Shown here: positions 1 through 7,661 of the stretch, piece by piece
Position numbering within the stretch: the stretch's first letter is position 1
Layout: each line of letters begins with the position of its first letter
Assembly: GCA_036001225.1 (NCBI GenBank)
Contig: DASYUM010000025.1
Coordinates: 1-28,535 of the forward strand
Direction of reading: 5' to 3'
Source: DASYUM01 sp036001225
GTDB lineage: Bacteria > Methylomirabilota > Methylomirabilia > Rokubacteriales > DASRDR01
Length of the DNA stretch: 28,535 nucleotides
Notes under the pieces: model-generated
Databases searched by the model: none
The model's input: only the letters and a program-made list of their open reading frames with translations
What the model was told of the DNA's origin: nothing
Made by a program: the position numbers and the translations under genes

Positions 1-1
1 G

Positions 2-1756
2 ATCGACAGCCTGCCGGCCGCGCGGCTCCTGCTCGTCGTGACCTACCGTCCGGAGTTCGCCCACGGCTGGACGAACAAGGGCCACTACACCCAGCTCCGG
101 CTCGACCCCCTGCCGCCGCCGAGCGCCGACGTCCTGCTCGAAGCCTTGGTCGGAAGCGACCCCGCCCTCGATCCGCTCCGGCAGCTCCTGGTCCGGCGAA
201 CGGAAGGCAACCCCTTCTTCCTCGAGGAGAGCCTGCGCGCCCTCGTCGAGACCGGCGTCCTCGTCGGGGAGCGCGGCGCCCATCGGCTCGCCAAGGCGCT
301 GGGGACCATCCAGGTCCCCGCGACCGTGCGGGCCGTGCTGGCGGCCCGGATCGACCGCCTGTCGCCCGAGGACAAGCGCCTCCTGCAGGCGGCTTCTGTG
401 ATCGGCGCCGATGTGCCCTTCCCCCTCCTTCAGGCCGTCGCCGAGCTCTCCGAGGACGAGCTCCGGGCCGGGCTGGCCCGGCTTCAGGCGGCCGAGTTCC
501 TCTACGAGCGGACCCTCTTTCCCGATCTCGAGTACACCTTCAAGCACGCGCTGACCCACGAGGTGGCCTACGAGAGCCTGCTCCAGGATCAGCGACGGCG
601 CCTCCACGCGCGGATCGTGGAGGCCTTCGAGACCCTCTACCCCGACCGGCTGGCCGAGCAGAGCGACTGGCTCGCCCACCACGTCGTCCGGGGCGAGGTG
701 TGGGCGAAGACGCCGCAGTATCTTCGTCCGGTCACCGCCGACCCGCTCCAGGCGGCCGCGTGCTGGTGGCGGGGCGAGCACAACCGGGCCGTGGAGGAAA
801 GCCTGAAGGATCTGTCCATCGGGCGGGAATTCAAGGACTTCAGCGCCCAGGTCAGCGCGAGCTTCTCGCTCGGTCAGGCGTGCCACTCCCTCGGCGACTA
901 TCCGCGGGCCATCGAACACCTGCGCCGGAACGTGGCCGCGCTCCAGGGTGACGTCGTTCGCGAGCGGTTCGGGCTGCCGGGCGTCGCCGGGGTCCTGTCG
1001 CGGGCGTGGCTCGTCTCGTGTCTGGCCGAGCGGGGCGACTTCGGGGAGGCGACGCCACTGGCGGCAGAGGCGATGGCGATCGCCGAGGCGGCCGGCGACC
1101 CCTACAGCCGGGTCGTGGCCGACCTCGCCGGCGCCGCCCTCTCGGTGGCGCAGGGCGAGCCGGCCGGCGCGATTGCCCGGCTTGAGCGAAGCCTCGCGCT
1201 CACCGAGGAGCAAGGGATCGACCCACTCTTCCCGCTCGTCGCCGCGCTCCTGGGCCACGCGCGTCTGGCGTCGGGCCGGGTGGCCGAGGCCGTGCCGCTG
1301 TTGGAGGAGGCGGCGCGGCGGGCGAGCGCCCTCGGGCTCCGGGCCAACCAGCCGCTCCGGCTCGCCTGGCTGGGCGACGCGCTCCTGGCGAGCGGGCAGC
1401 TCGACCTCGCCAGCGGCGTCGCTCGGCAGGCGCTGGAGCTGGCGCGCGCGCAGGGCGAGCGTGGCCACGAGGCCCATGTCGGCCGCCTCGCCGGCGACGT
1501 GGCCCACCGCCGGACGGAGCGGACGACGGCCGAGGCTGCGTACCGGGCGGCGTGCGCGCTGGCCGGGGAGCTGGGGATGCGGCCCCTCCAGGCCCGCTGC
1601 CACCTCGCGCTGGGCGCGCTCTACGGCGAACTCGGACGGCGCGAGTCGGCCCGCGCCGAGCTGGACCGGGCGGCCGAGCTGTTCCGGGCCATGGCCATGA
1701 GCGCCTGGCTGGCCCGCGCCGAGACCGCCCGGGCCCAGCTCGGGGCGGGATCATGA
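2..1756 (+). CDS. AAA ATPase/TPR regulator, C-terminal part (class 3 adenylate cyclase-associated type), 5' truncated by window
   Basis: The reading frame is open from base 2, so the N-terminal part lies outside the window; 584 residues are visible. The entry segment (LLLVVTYRPEF, then a YTQLRLDPLPP stretch) matches the end of the NTPase domain in the large predicted ATPases that often carry an N-terminal class 3 adenylate/guanylate cyclase domain. The FFLEESLRALVETG segment and a winged-helix-like part (LSPEDKRLLQAASVIG) follow, and from about residue 270 a run of degenerate tetratricopeptide repeats reaches the C-terminus. Walker A and any cyclase domain would be upstream and cannot be seen. 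Between the GEVWAK region (about 700) and the FKDFSAQ region (about 835) the protein looks shorter than its relatives, as if about two TPR units had been lost in frame; this comparison is from memory. Likely a cytoplasmic signalling ATPase; ligand unknown. Confidence 0.8.
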   Translation: MDSLPAARLLLVVTYRPEFAHGWTNKGHYTQLRLDPLPPPSADVLLEALVGSDPALDPLRQLLVRRTEGNPFFLEESLRALVETGVLVGERGAHRLAKALGTIQVPATVRAVLAARIDRLSPEDKRLLQAASVIGADVPFPLLQAVAELSEDELRAGLARLQAAEFLYERTLFPDLEYTFKHALTHEVAYESLLQDQRRRLHARIVEAFETLYPDRLAEQSDWLAHHVVRGEVWAKTPQYLRPVTADPLQAAACWWRGEHNRAVEESLKDLSIGREFKDFSAQVSASFSLGQACHSLGDYPRAIEHLRRNVAALQGDVVRERFGLPGVAGVLSRAWLVSCLAERGDFGEATPLAAEAMAIAEAAGDPYSRVVADLAGAALSVAQGEPAGAIARLERSLALTEEQGIDPLFPLVAALLGHARLASGRVAEAVPLLEEAARRASALGLRANQPLRLAWLGDALLASGQLDLASGVARQALELARAQGERGHEAHVGRLAGDVAHRRTERTTAEAAYRAACALAGELGMRPLQARCHLALGALYGELGRRESARAELDRAAELFRAMAMSAWLARAETARAQLGAGS

Positions 1757-1810
1757 GGACACGTCCTCGTCCCGGCCCCGCCGGGACTCAGCCCCACCGC
1801 GCGATCAGCC

Positions 1811-3067
1811 GTGACGCTGCCGCCGCGGGCTGAGCCCGATTTCCGTCGGCTGGCGATCTTCTTCGCGGCCGTCTACTTCGTCCAGGGCTTCGCCGAGCCC
1901 AAGGCCGGCATCGCCGCCCAGCCGATCTTCTTCCTCCTCAAGGAGGAGCTGCGGTTCGGCCCGGCCGAGATCGCGACCTTCTTCGCGATCACCGGGATCG
2001 CGTGGGCCGTCAAGCCCCTCTACGGCCTGACCTCCGACCTGGTGCCGCTCTTCGGCTACCGCCGCCGCTCCTACCTCCTGATCACCACCGCGATGGCGGC
2101 GCTCGGCTGGCTCGTCCTCGGCTTGCTGCCCGGCTACCCGTACCGCCTCACGTTGGCGATCCTCGTCCTCACCGGGCTGGGCCTCGCCTTCACCGACGTG
2201 CTGTGCGATGCGGTGATGGTGGAGGAAGGGAAGCCGCGCGGGCTCACCGGTCGCTTCCAGTCGGTCCAGTGGAGCGCGATCTACGCGGCGAGCCTGATCG
2301 CGGGGATCGGCGGCGGCTACCTCTCCGAGTACGTCCCCTACTCGTGGACGTTTCTGCTGGTGGCGGTCTTCCCCGCCCTCTCCTTCGCCGCCTCCGCCCA
2401 CGCGGTCCACGAGCCCCGCACCCGCTTCGACCGGGCCACGGTGCAGGAGACGCTGGCCGCCCTCCGCCGCGGCATCCGCTCCGGACCGCTGTGGCGGGCG
2501 GCGGCCTTCCTGCTCCTCTGGAACTTCAGCCCGTCGTTCGGGGTCCCGCTGCAGGTCTACATGGTGGACGTGCTGGGGATCTCCAAGATCCAACTCGGCT
2601 GGCTGGCCACCATCGGGAGCGCCGCCTCGATGGCGGGCGCCATCGTCTTCGGCCGGTACCTCTCCGGCTACCCGCTCCGCCCCCTCCTCAACGTCGCCAT
2701 CGCGATCGGGGTGGCGACGACCCTGGCTTACTACGGCCTGGTCGGCTGGTGGTCAGCCGTCGCCCTCAGCGCGGGCGTCGGCTTCATCACCATGGTGGCG
2801 TTCCTGGCCACCATGGACCTGGCCGCCCGCGCCGTCCCCACCCACGCGGAGGGGACCTTCTTCGCCGCGCTGATGTCGGTCAACAACATCGGCACCTCCG
2901 GCTCGGAATGGATCGGCGGCCAGCTCTACGACCTGGTGGGGCTCAACTGGCTGATCGCGATCAGCGCGGCGGCGACGGCGGCCTGCTGGCTGCTCGTGCC
3001 CTGGATCCGGGTCGAGCCGCTGGCCGCCCCCGCTCCCTCTCCCCGACCGGGAGAAAGAGCGGGGTGA
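1811..3067 (+). CDS. BT1-family (folate/biopterin transporter-like) major facilitator
   Basis: A 418-residue integral membrane protein with about 12 hydrophobic segments. The N-terminal half carries the signature of the BT1/folate-biopterin transporter family (MFS superfamily): YFVQGF at the first helix, FFLLKEEL before helix 2, then KPLYGLTSD and GYRRRSYL in the loop after helix 2. Members move folates, pterins or other small molecules across the inner membrane; the substrate here cannot be told from sequence. The start is a GTG, since no in-frame ATG precedes the first helix; no strong ribosome binding site is visible. It follows the ATPase/TPR gene by 54 bases. The last codons overlap a palindromic hairpin (3031-3061), so the proline/arginine-rich tail may derive from repeat DNA. 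Family is fairly sure, substrate is not. Confidence 0.82.
   Translation: MTLPPRAEPDFRRLAIFFAAVYFVQGFAEPKAGIAAQPIFFLLKEELRFGPAEIATFFAITGIAWAVKPLYGLTSDLVPLFGYRRRSYLLITTAMAALGWLVLGLLPGYPYRLTLAILVLTGLGLAFTDVLCDAVMVEEGKPRGLTGRFQSVQWSAIYAASLIAGIGGGYLSEYVPYSWTFLLVAVFPALSFAASAHAVHEPRTRFDRATVQETLAALRRGIRSGPLWRAAAFLLLWNFSPSFGVPLQVYMVDVLGISKIQLGWLATIGSAASMAGAIVFGRYLSGYPLRPLLNVAIAIGVATTLAYYGLVGWWSAVALSAGVGFITMVAFLATMDLAARAVPTHAEGTFFAALMSVNNIGTSGSEWIGGQLYDLVGLNWLIAISAAATAACWLLVPWIRVEPLAAPAPSPRPGERAG
3031..3061. repeat. Hairpin overlapping the 3' end of the BT1 gene
   Basis: CGCTC (3031-3035) pairs with GAGCG (3057-3061), and inside it TCTCCC (3038-3043) pairs with GGGAGA (3049-3054) around loop CGACC, leaving a 2x2 internal loop. 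It sits inside the last codons of the BT1 gene, just before its stop. Its CTCTCCCC...GGGAGA...GGGTGAGGG style resembles REP-like palindromes found in many GC-rich genomes; that likeness is from memory. Confidence 0.6.
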
Positions 3068-3104
3068 GGGGGCGGACAGAAGTGGTCGCAGAGATCTCCG
3101 ATCG

Positions 3105-3253
3105 GGCCTACGAGCATGTCGGAATAACCGCGCACGACGGGAAGCCCAACCGCGCGCGTTCGGTGGTCCGCTCCGAGCGGCGGCTGTTGCCGCCGCAATT
3201 TTCTCCTGGGGGAGGCCTCGGAGGGGGCCGTCGAGGCCCCCTCCGAAAACCTA
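3105..3253 (-). repeat. Dispersed double-hairpin repeat, copy A
   Basis: Fills the convergent gap between the BT1 gene (plus) and the racemase-like gene (minus). It holds hairpin 1 (3177-3196), an AT stretch, TGGGGGAGGCCTCGGAG, hairpin 2 (3220-3244: a perfect 10-bp stem GGAGGGGGCC/GGCCCCCTCC with loop GTCGA) and then reaches the CTA that is the TAG stop of the minus-strand gene. Closely related sequence recurs at 24346-24478 and, rearranged, at 16110-16266. Between copies A and C the hairpin 2 region (about 50 bases) differs by one substitution and a 2-base indel. No coding potential is evident. Confidence 0.85.
3177..3205 (+). terminator. Intrinsic terminator candidate after the BT1 gene
   Basis: Perfect 8-bp stem GCGGCGGC/GCCGCCGC with a TGTT loop (3177-3196), followed by AATTTTCTC. 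It lies 110 bases after the BT1 stop, and the T-rich side is on the plus strand, so it would stop plus-strand transcripts. It is hairpin 1 of repeat copy A. Confidence 0.6.
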
Positions 3254-4399
3254 GTCGGCGGTGACCTCGCCGCGACGCTGGAGGTAGGCGGCGAAGGCGG
3301 CGCGATCGACCTCGATGCCGAGCCCGGGTCCGTGGGGGACCTCGACCATCCCGTCGGGGCCGATCGCCGGCGCGCCCCACAGCTCGCGGAGCGGGTTCGG
3401 CGACTGGTCGTACTCGAACCACGGATACGGCATCGGCGTGTGGCTCCGGTAGCCGGGGAGCACCGCGCAGAGCTGGAGGCTCGCGTAGAGGTTGATCGCC
3501 GTTCCCCACACGTGCGGCACCACCGGCACCTCCCAGGCCCCGGCGAGGGCGACGATCCGGGCCACCTCGGTGAAGCCGCCGGCGATCGCGAGATCGGGCT
3601 GGGCGGCGTCGAGCGCGCTCCGCTCGAAGAACGCCCGGAAGGCGCGGATCCCGCCCAGCGCCTCGCCGCCGACCACCGCGATGCCGAGGGCGCCGGCGAC
3701 GTGGGCGTAGCCTTCGACGTCGTCGGGGGCGACCGGCTCTTCGAGCCAGGCGAAGCCCTCGGCCTCCAGCTGGCGGCCGGCCTCGATGGCCGGACGGGGC
3801 GTGTAGCCCTGGTTCGCGTCGGCGAGCAGGATCACCTCGGGGCCGACCACCCGGCGGACGGCCTGGGCCGCGCGGCCATCGGCGTCGGGATCCACGCCGA
3901 CCTTCATCTTGAGGGCCCGGAAGCCCGGGGCGATGAGCCGCTCGGCTTCCCGGCGGTAGGCGCGGTAGGGATCGCGCCCGGGCTTGAGGAACGGGCCACT
4001 CGCGTAGGCCGGGACCCGGGTCCGGACGGGCCCGCCGAGGAGCCGCGCGATGGGCTGGCCGAGCGCGCGCCCCCGCAAGTCCCAGAGCGCCATGTCCACC
4101 GCCGAGAGCGCCATCAGCCCCGGGCCCTGGCGCTCGTAGCCGAGCCGGGCGTGCATGGCGCTCCAGAGTCGCTGGTATTCGAACGGGTCCTGACCCAGCA
4201 CGGCCGTGGCCAGCGTCGTCTCGATGATGGTCCAGGCCGCCGCCGGCGAGTGCCAGGTCTCGCCCCAGCCCACCAGGCCCTCGTCGCTGCGCACCTCGAC
4301 CAGGAGCGCGCTCCGCCGGTCGAAGAACGTGGTGGCGTTCCCCTGGGGCTCGGGGAGGCGACACTCCACGTAGTTCAGGCCGATGGCGGCGATCTTCAC
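3251..4399 (-). CDS. Mandelate racemase/muconate lactonizing-type enzyme (enolase superfamily)
   Basis: 382 residues, normal length for the family. Enolase-superfamily enzymes abstract the proton alpha to a carboxylate using Mg2+. The mandelate-racemase subgroup active site is intact: K164 and K166 (LKMKVGVD), metal ligands D194 (LLADANQG), E220 (WLEEPV) and E246 (GGEAL), and the D269/H296 dyad (QPDL and PHVWG). Each sits at or one residue from the mandelate racemase numbering I recall (K164, K166, D195, E221, E247, D270, H297). This points to an acid-sugar dehydratase or racemase of that subgroup; substrate unknown. The start is a GTG (4397-4399). The gene stands alone on the minus strand, divergent from the hypothetical/LigD pair, and its TAG stop abuts repeat copy A. 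Confidence 0.88.
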   Translation of the reverse strand: MKIAAIGLNYVECRLPEPQGNATTFFDRRSALLVEVRSDEGLVGWGETWHSPAAAWTIIETTLATAVLGQDPFEYQRLWSAMHARLGYERQGPGLMALSAVDMALWDLRGRALGQPIARLLGGPVRTRVPAYASGPFLKPGRDPYRAYRREAERLIAPGFRALKMKVGVDPDADGRAAQAVRRVVGPEVILLADANQGYTPRPAIEAGRQLEAEGFAWLEEPVAPDDVEGYAHVAGALGIAVVGGEALGGIRAFRAFFERSALDAAQPDLAIAGGFTEVARIVALAGAWEVPVVPHVWGTAINLYASLQLCAVLPGYRSHTPMPYPWFEYDQSPNPLRELWGAPAIGPDGMVEVPHGPGLGIEVDRAAFAAYLQRRGEVTAD

Positions 4400-4464
4400 G
4401 AGGCTGGTCTAGCACCGGGGCGGAGCCCGTGTCAACCAGGCGCGGCCCGCAACCTCGTATTATC

Positions 4465-5064
4465 ATGAGCCCGATGGGCTCTCCGCCGCCCCCTCGCGTC
4501 TTCCTCCTCTCTCCCGCCGACTGCGCCGGCGACCGCGCGCGCCTGATCCTCTCCCCCCGCGCCGCGTTCCCGCTCGCGGTGCGGCTCCGTGACGGCGGCG
4601 CGACCCTCGGGGAGGTCATGAGCTTCATGAGTGGCCTCTACTTCCGGGGGAAGCTCGCTTACGCGCGGGCCTTCGCCCGGCCGCCTCAGGGGGTCCTCGT
4701 GATCACGCCGAACGCCGGGCTCCTGGCGGCCGAGCAGATCGTCACCCTCGTGGATCTCCGGCGCTTCGCCCGCGGCGAGGTGCGCGAGGATCGCCCCGGC
4801 TACCGACGCCCGCTGCTCGCCGCCGCCCGCGCCCTCGCGGCTGCGCTGCCGCCGGAGGGCGACGTCGTCCTGCTCGGCAGCATCGCGACCGACAAGTACC
4901 TCGGCCCGCTGGCGCCGGTCTTCGGCCCCCGGCTCCTCTATCCGCGACCCTTCGTCGGTATCGGGGACATGAGCCGGGGGGCGCTCCTGCTCCGGGCCGT
5001 CCGGGCCGGGGTCGAGCTGGAGTACGCGCCGCTCACCGGGGTCATGCACCGCTCCCGGACCTGA
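4465..5064 (+). CDS. Conserved hypothetical protein upstream of LigD-type polymerase
   Basis: 199 residues from the ATG at 4465; an upstream in-frame ATG at 4429 would add 12 residues that look like non-coding translation. Recognisable blocks are FLLSPADCAGDRA, LGEVMSFMSGLYFRGKLAYARAF, VLVITPNAGLL, VVLLGSIATDKY and FVGIGDMSRGALLLR. I remember similar proteins as a conserved bacterial family without assigned function and cannot name a fold with confidence. No signal peptide, membrane segment or cysteine motif is seen, so it should be cytoplasmic. The stop lies two bases before the GTG of the polymerase gene, so the two are almost certainly co-transcribed, which suggests a nucleic-acid-related role by association only. 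Confidence 0.75.
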   Translation: MSPMGSPPPPRVFLLSPADCAGDRARLILSPRAAFPLAVRLRDGGATLGEVMSFMSGLYFRGKLAYARAFARPPQGVLVITPNAGLLAAEQIVTLVDLRRFARGEVREDRPGYRRPLLAAARALAAALPPEGDVVLLGSIATDKYLGPLAPVFGPRLLYPRPFVGIGDMSRGALLLRAVRAGVELEYAPLTGVMHRSRT

Positions 5065-5066
5065 GC

Positions 5067-6098
5067 GTGGCCCGCCCGCCCAGCATCCCCCGCGACGAAG
5101 ACACCGTCGTCGTCCGGATCGGGTCGCGCGCGACCACGCTCACCAACCTCCGGAAGCCGTTCTGGCCGGCGCTCGGCCTCACCAAGGGTGACCTCCTCCG
5201 CTACTACCTGGCGGTGGCGCCGGCGCTGCTTCCGCACGTCCGCGACCGGGCGATGGTCATGAAACGGTATCCCGACGGGGCGGCCGGCCCCTTCTTCTTC
5301 ATGAAGCGCACCCCCAAGCCGCGCCCACCGTGGCTCGAGACCTGCGCGATCGAGCACGGGTCGGGCAACGTCATCGACTTTCCCATGATCCAGGACACGC
5401 TCGCCCTGCTCTGGGTCATCAACCTCGGCTGCATCGACCTGAATCCCTGGTACGCCCGCTGCGACGACGTGGATCGCCCCGACTTCCTCCACTTCGACCT
5501 CGACCCCACCCCCGGCGCCAGTCTGGCCCAGATCGCCCAGGCCGCGCACCGCGTGCGGGAGATCCTGGGCGAGCTGGGGCTGACGTCCCTCGTGAAGACG
5601 ACCGGATCGCGCGGGCTCCACGTCTACGTGCCCATCGTGCGGGGCCCGACCCAGAAGGAGGTCTGGACGCTGGCCAAGGCGCTCGCCTTCGAGCTGGCCC
5701 GGCGCCACCCCGAGCTGATCACCGCTGAGTATCGGGTGGCCCGGCGGCCGCCCCAGCACGCGGTCGCCGACTACAACCAGAACGCCTGGGGCCGCACGCT
5801 GGCCTCGGTGTACTCGGTCCGGCCGACGCCGCGGGCGACCGTCTCGACACCGCTCACATGGGACGAGGTCGGGCCCAGCCTCCGGATGGAGGACCACCGG
5901 ATCGATACGCTCCCGGCGCGGCTGCGCGCGGGCGGCGACCTCTGGAAGCCGCTCCTCGGTCCGCGCCGGCACGACATCGGACCCCTGCTCGGGCCGGCCG
6001 CCGGCTGGCTGCGGCGTGCCTCCGGCGTGCCCCCCGGCGCGTCGGCCGGCGGCAGCCGCGCCAAGCCGCGGGCGGGGAGGGCTCCGCGCTCGGCGTGA
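5067..6098 (+). CDS. Stand-alone LigD-type polymerase (archaeo-eukaryotic primase fold)
   Basis: 343 residues, matching only the polymerase domain of DNA ligase D. This domain extends primers with NTPs or dNTPs during non-homologous end joining. Motifs: HFDLDP with catalytic D144 and D146, the nucleotide-binding TTGSRGLHVYVP segment (S181, H185), and VADYNQNAWGRT with the third acid D235. N-terminal blocks FWPALGLTKGDLLRYY, MVMKRYPDG and FFFMKRTP are also typical. There is no ligase or phosphoesterase domain, and no Ku or ligase gene in the window. The C-terminal 40 residues are basic and low in complexity. The start is a GTG two bases after the preceding gene. Domain assignment is sure; the role in end joining is inferred from the family. 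Confidence 0.9.
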   Translation: MARPPSIPRDEDTVVVRIGSRATTLTNLRKPFWPALGLTKGDLLRYYLAVAPALLPHVRDRAMVMKRYPDGAAGPFFFMKRTPKPRPPWLETCAIEHGSGNVIDFPMIQDTLALLWVINLGCIDLNPWYARCDDVDRPDFLHFDLDPTPGASLAQIAQAAHRVREILGELGLTSLVKTTGSRGLHVYVPIVRGPTQKEVWTLAKALAFELARRHPELITAEYRVARRPPQHAVADYNQNAWGRTLASVYSVRPTPRATVSTPLTWDEVGPSLRMEDHRIDTLPARLRAGGDLWKPLLGPRRHDIGPLLGPAAGWLRRASGVPPGASAGGSRAKPRAGRAPRSA

Positions 6099-6113
6099 GG
6101 GAGCGGCCGCGCG

Positions 6114-7661
6114 TTGACTGTCGCGGCGGCGCCGTGTCAGCATGAGGAAGCGGCCGCCCGCGGGGCGGCTCCCGAAGCGCCGCACAGGATCCACCGGTTG
6201 GGTCTCCGCACACGGCTCTTCCTCCTGCTCCTGATTCCGATGATGCTCCTCATCGGCGGCTACGGTCTGGTCCGCGTCCAGCGGGAAGAGGCCCAGCTCC
6301 TGGCCGAGGAGCAGCGCCGCCTGGCGGTGACCGCCCGCGCCCTCCAGATCGCCGTGGAGAACTCGCTCCGCGATCGGCAGATCGCCGATATCCGGCGGCT
6401 CCTCGCCGAGGTCGTCGCCTTCCAGGAGGAGATCGACCGCATCCGGATCTTCGACCTCCACCTGAAGCCGCTGCTCGTCTCCAATCCGCTGGCCATCGGC
6501 GAGGACGTTCCGGTCGCCGGCCTGATGGCGGCGATGGGCGAGCGGCAGCCAGTCACGTTCTTCGATCGCCAGAAGGGACACCTCGCCCTCTACACGCTCG
6601 TTCCCCTCCGCGGGACGAACGATCGCGTGCGGGGCGCGATGGAGATCGTCCGGCTCGCCGGTGGCGTCGACGCCAAGCTCTGGGCCGGCCGGCGTGACGT
6701 GATGGAGCGGATCGGGCTCCTCACGGTCGGCCTGGCCGTGCTGGTCTGGATCGGCGTGCGGCAGAGCGTGCTTCGCCCCATCGGCCGCCTCATGGCCGGC
6801 GTCCGCGCGCTGGCCGAAGGCCGGTCTGAGCCGATCCCGGTTCGCGGGCGAGACGAGTTCGCGCGGCTGGCCCGCGCCTTCAACGACATGGCCGACCGGC
6901 TGGCCGAGGCGCACCGACAGCTCGTGGCCGAGACGGAAGCGCGGCTCGACCTCGCGCGCCACCTGCGGCAGACCGAGCAGCTGGTGGTGGCCGGGCGCAT
7001 TGCCTCCGAGGTCGCCCATGAGGTCGGCACCCCCATGAACATCATCTCGGGCCGCGCCGAGTACGTCTTGGGCGAGCTTTCGGCCGACGACCCGCGCGCC
7101 ACCCACCTTCGCACGATCATCGGCCAGATCGACCGTATCAGCGGGATCATCGCCTCGCTGCTCGACGTCGTCCGGCCGGGCAAGGCCGAGATCCAGCCGG
7201 TGGTGGTGGCGCCCGTCCTCGGCAGCGTGATCGAGCTGCTCCGGCCCACGGCCCGGAAGACGGGCCTGACCCTCCTCCTCGACGTCGGGCCCGGGACCCG
7301 CGCGCTGGCCGATCCCAACCAGCTCCAGCAGGTGGTGATCAACCTGGTGATCAACGCCATCGAAGCGACGCCGGCCGGCGGAGGGGTCACCGTCGCCGCC
7401 GGGCCGGCGCCGGGCCCGGAGGGGACGCCGGGCGTGTCGCTCCGCGTGATCGACTCGGGGAGCGGGATCAGCCGGGAGAACCTGGCGCGGGTCTTCGATC
7501 CGTTCTTCACGACCAAGCCGCCCGGGCAAGGGACGGGCCTGGGCCTCGCCATCTGCCGGGGCATCGTGCGCGAACACGGCGGCAGCATCGACGTGTCGAG
7601 CGAGGTCGGCGTCGGCACGACCTGTCGGATCTGGCTGCCGGCGCCGGCGGAGGTGACGTGA
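6114..7661 (+). CDS. Sensor histidine kinase, HAMP-HisKA-HATPase (NtrB/ZraS-like)
   Basis: 515 residues from a TTG start (6114) with GAGGGAG about 10 bases upstream. Two membrane helices (about 35-53 and 201-219) bracket an extracytoplasmic sensor region of about 150 residues. A HAMP linker (about 220-275), a short coiled coil and a HisKA domain follow, with phospho-acceptor H302 in EVAHEVGTPMN. The ATPase has N-box NLVINAIEA, DSGSGIS, FFTTKPPGQGTGLGL and a terminal glycine loop. The gene overlaps the sigma-54 activator gene by 4 bases, so the two form a kinase/regulator pair in one operon: the kinase would phosphorylate D54 of that regulator. The signal is unknown. A TTG start is unusual, and a start at another TTG (6198) just before the first helix is possible. 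Confidence 0.9.
   Translation: MTVAAAPCQHEEAAARGAAPEAPHRIHRLGLRTRLFLLLLIPMMLLIGGYGLVRVQREEAQLLAEEQRRLAVTARALQIAVENSLRDRQIADIRRLLAEVVAFQEEIDRIRIFDLHLKPLLVSNPLAIGEDVPVAGLMAAMGERQPVTFFDRQKGHLALYTLVPLRGTNDRVRGAMEIVRLAGGVDAKLWAGRRDVMERIGLLTVGLAVLVWIGVRQSVLRPIGRLMAGVRALAEGRSEPIPVRGRDEFARLARAFNDMADRLAEAHRQLVAETEARLDLARHLRQTEQLVVAGRIASEVAHEVGTPMNIISGRAEYVLGELSADDPRATHLRTIIGQIDRISGIIASLLDVVRPGKAEIQPVVVAPVLGSVIELLRPTARKTGLTLLLDVGPGTRALADPNQLQQVVINLVINAIEATPAGGGVTVAAGPAPGPEGTPGVSLRVIDSGSGISRENLARVFDPFFTTKPPGQGTGLGLAICRGIVREHGGSIDVSSEVGVGTTCRIWLPAPAEVT

Noticed and set aside
3028..3075. Direct repeats suggesting a CRISPR array in the GC-rich gaps
   Set aside because: The repeats are palindromic hairpins dispersed across the window, without regular spacers and without cas genes.
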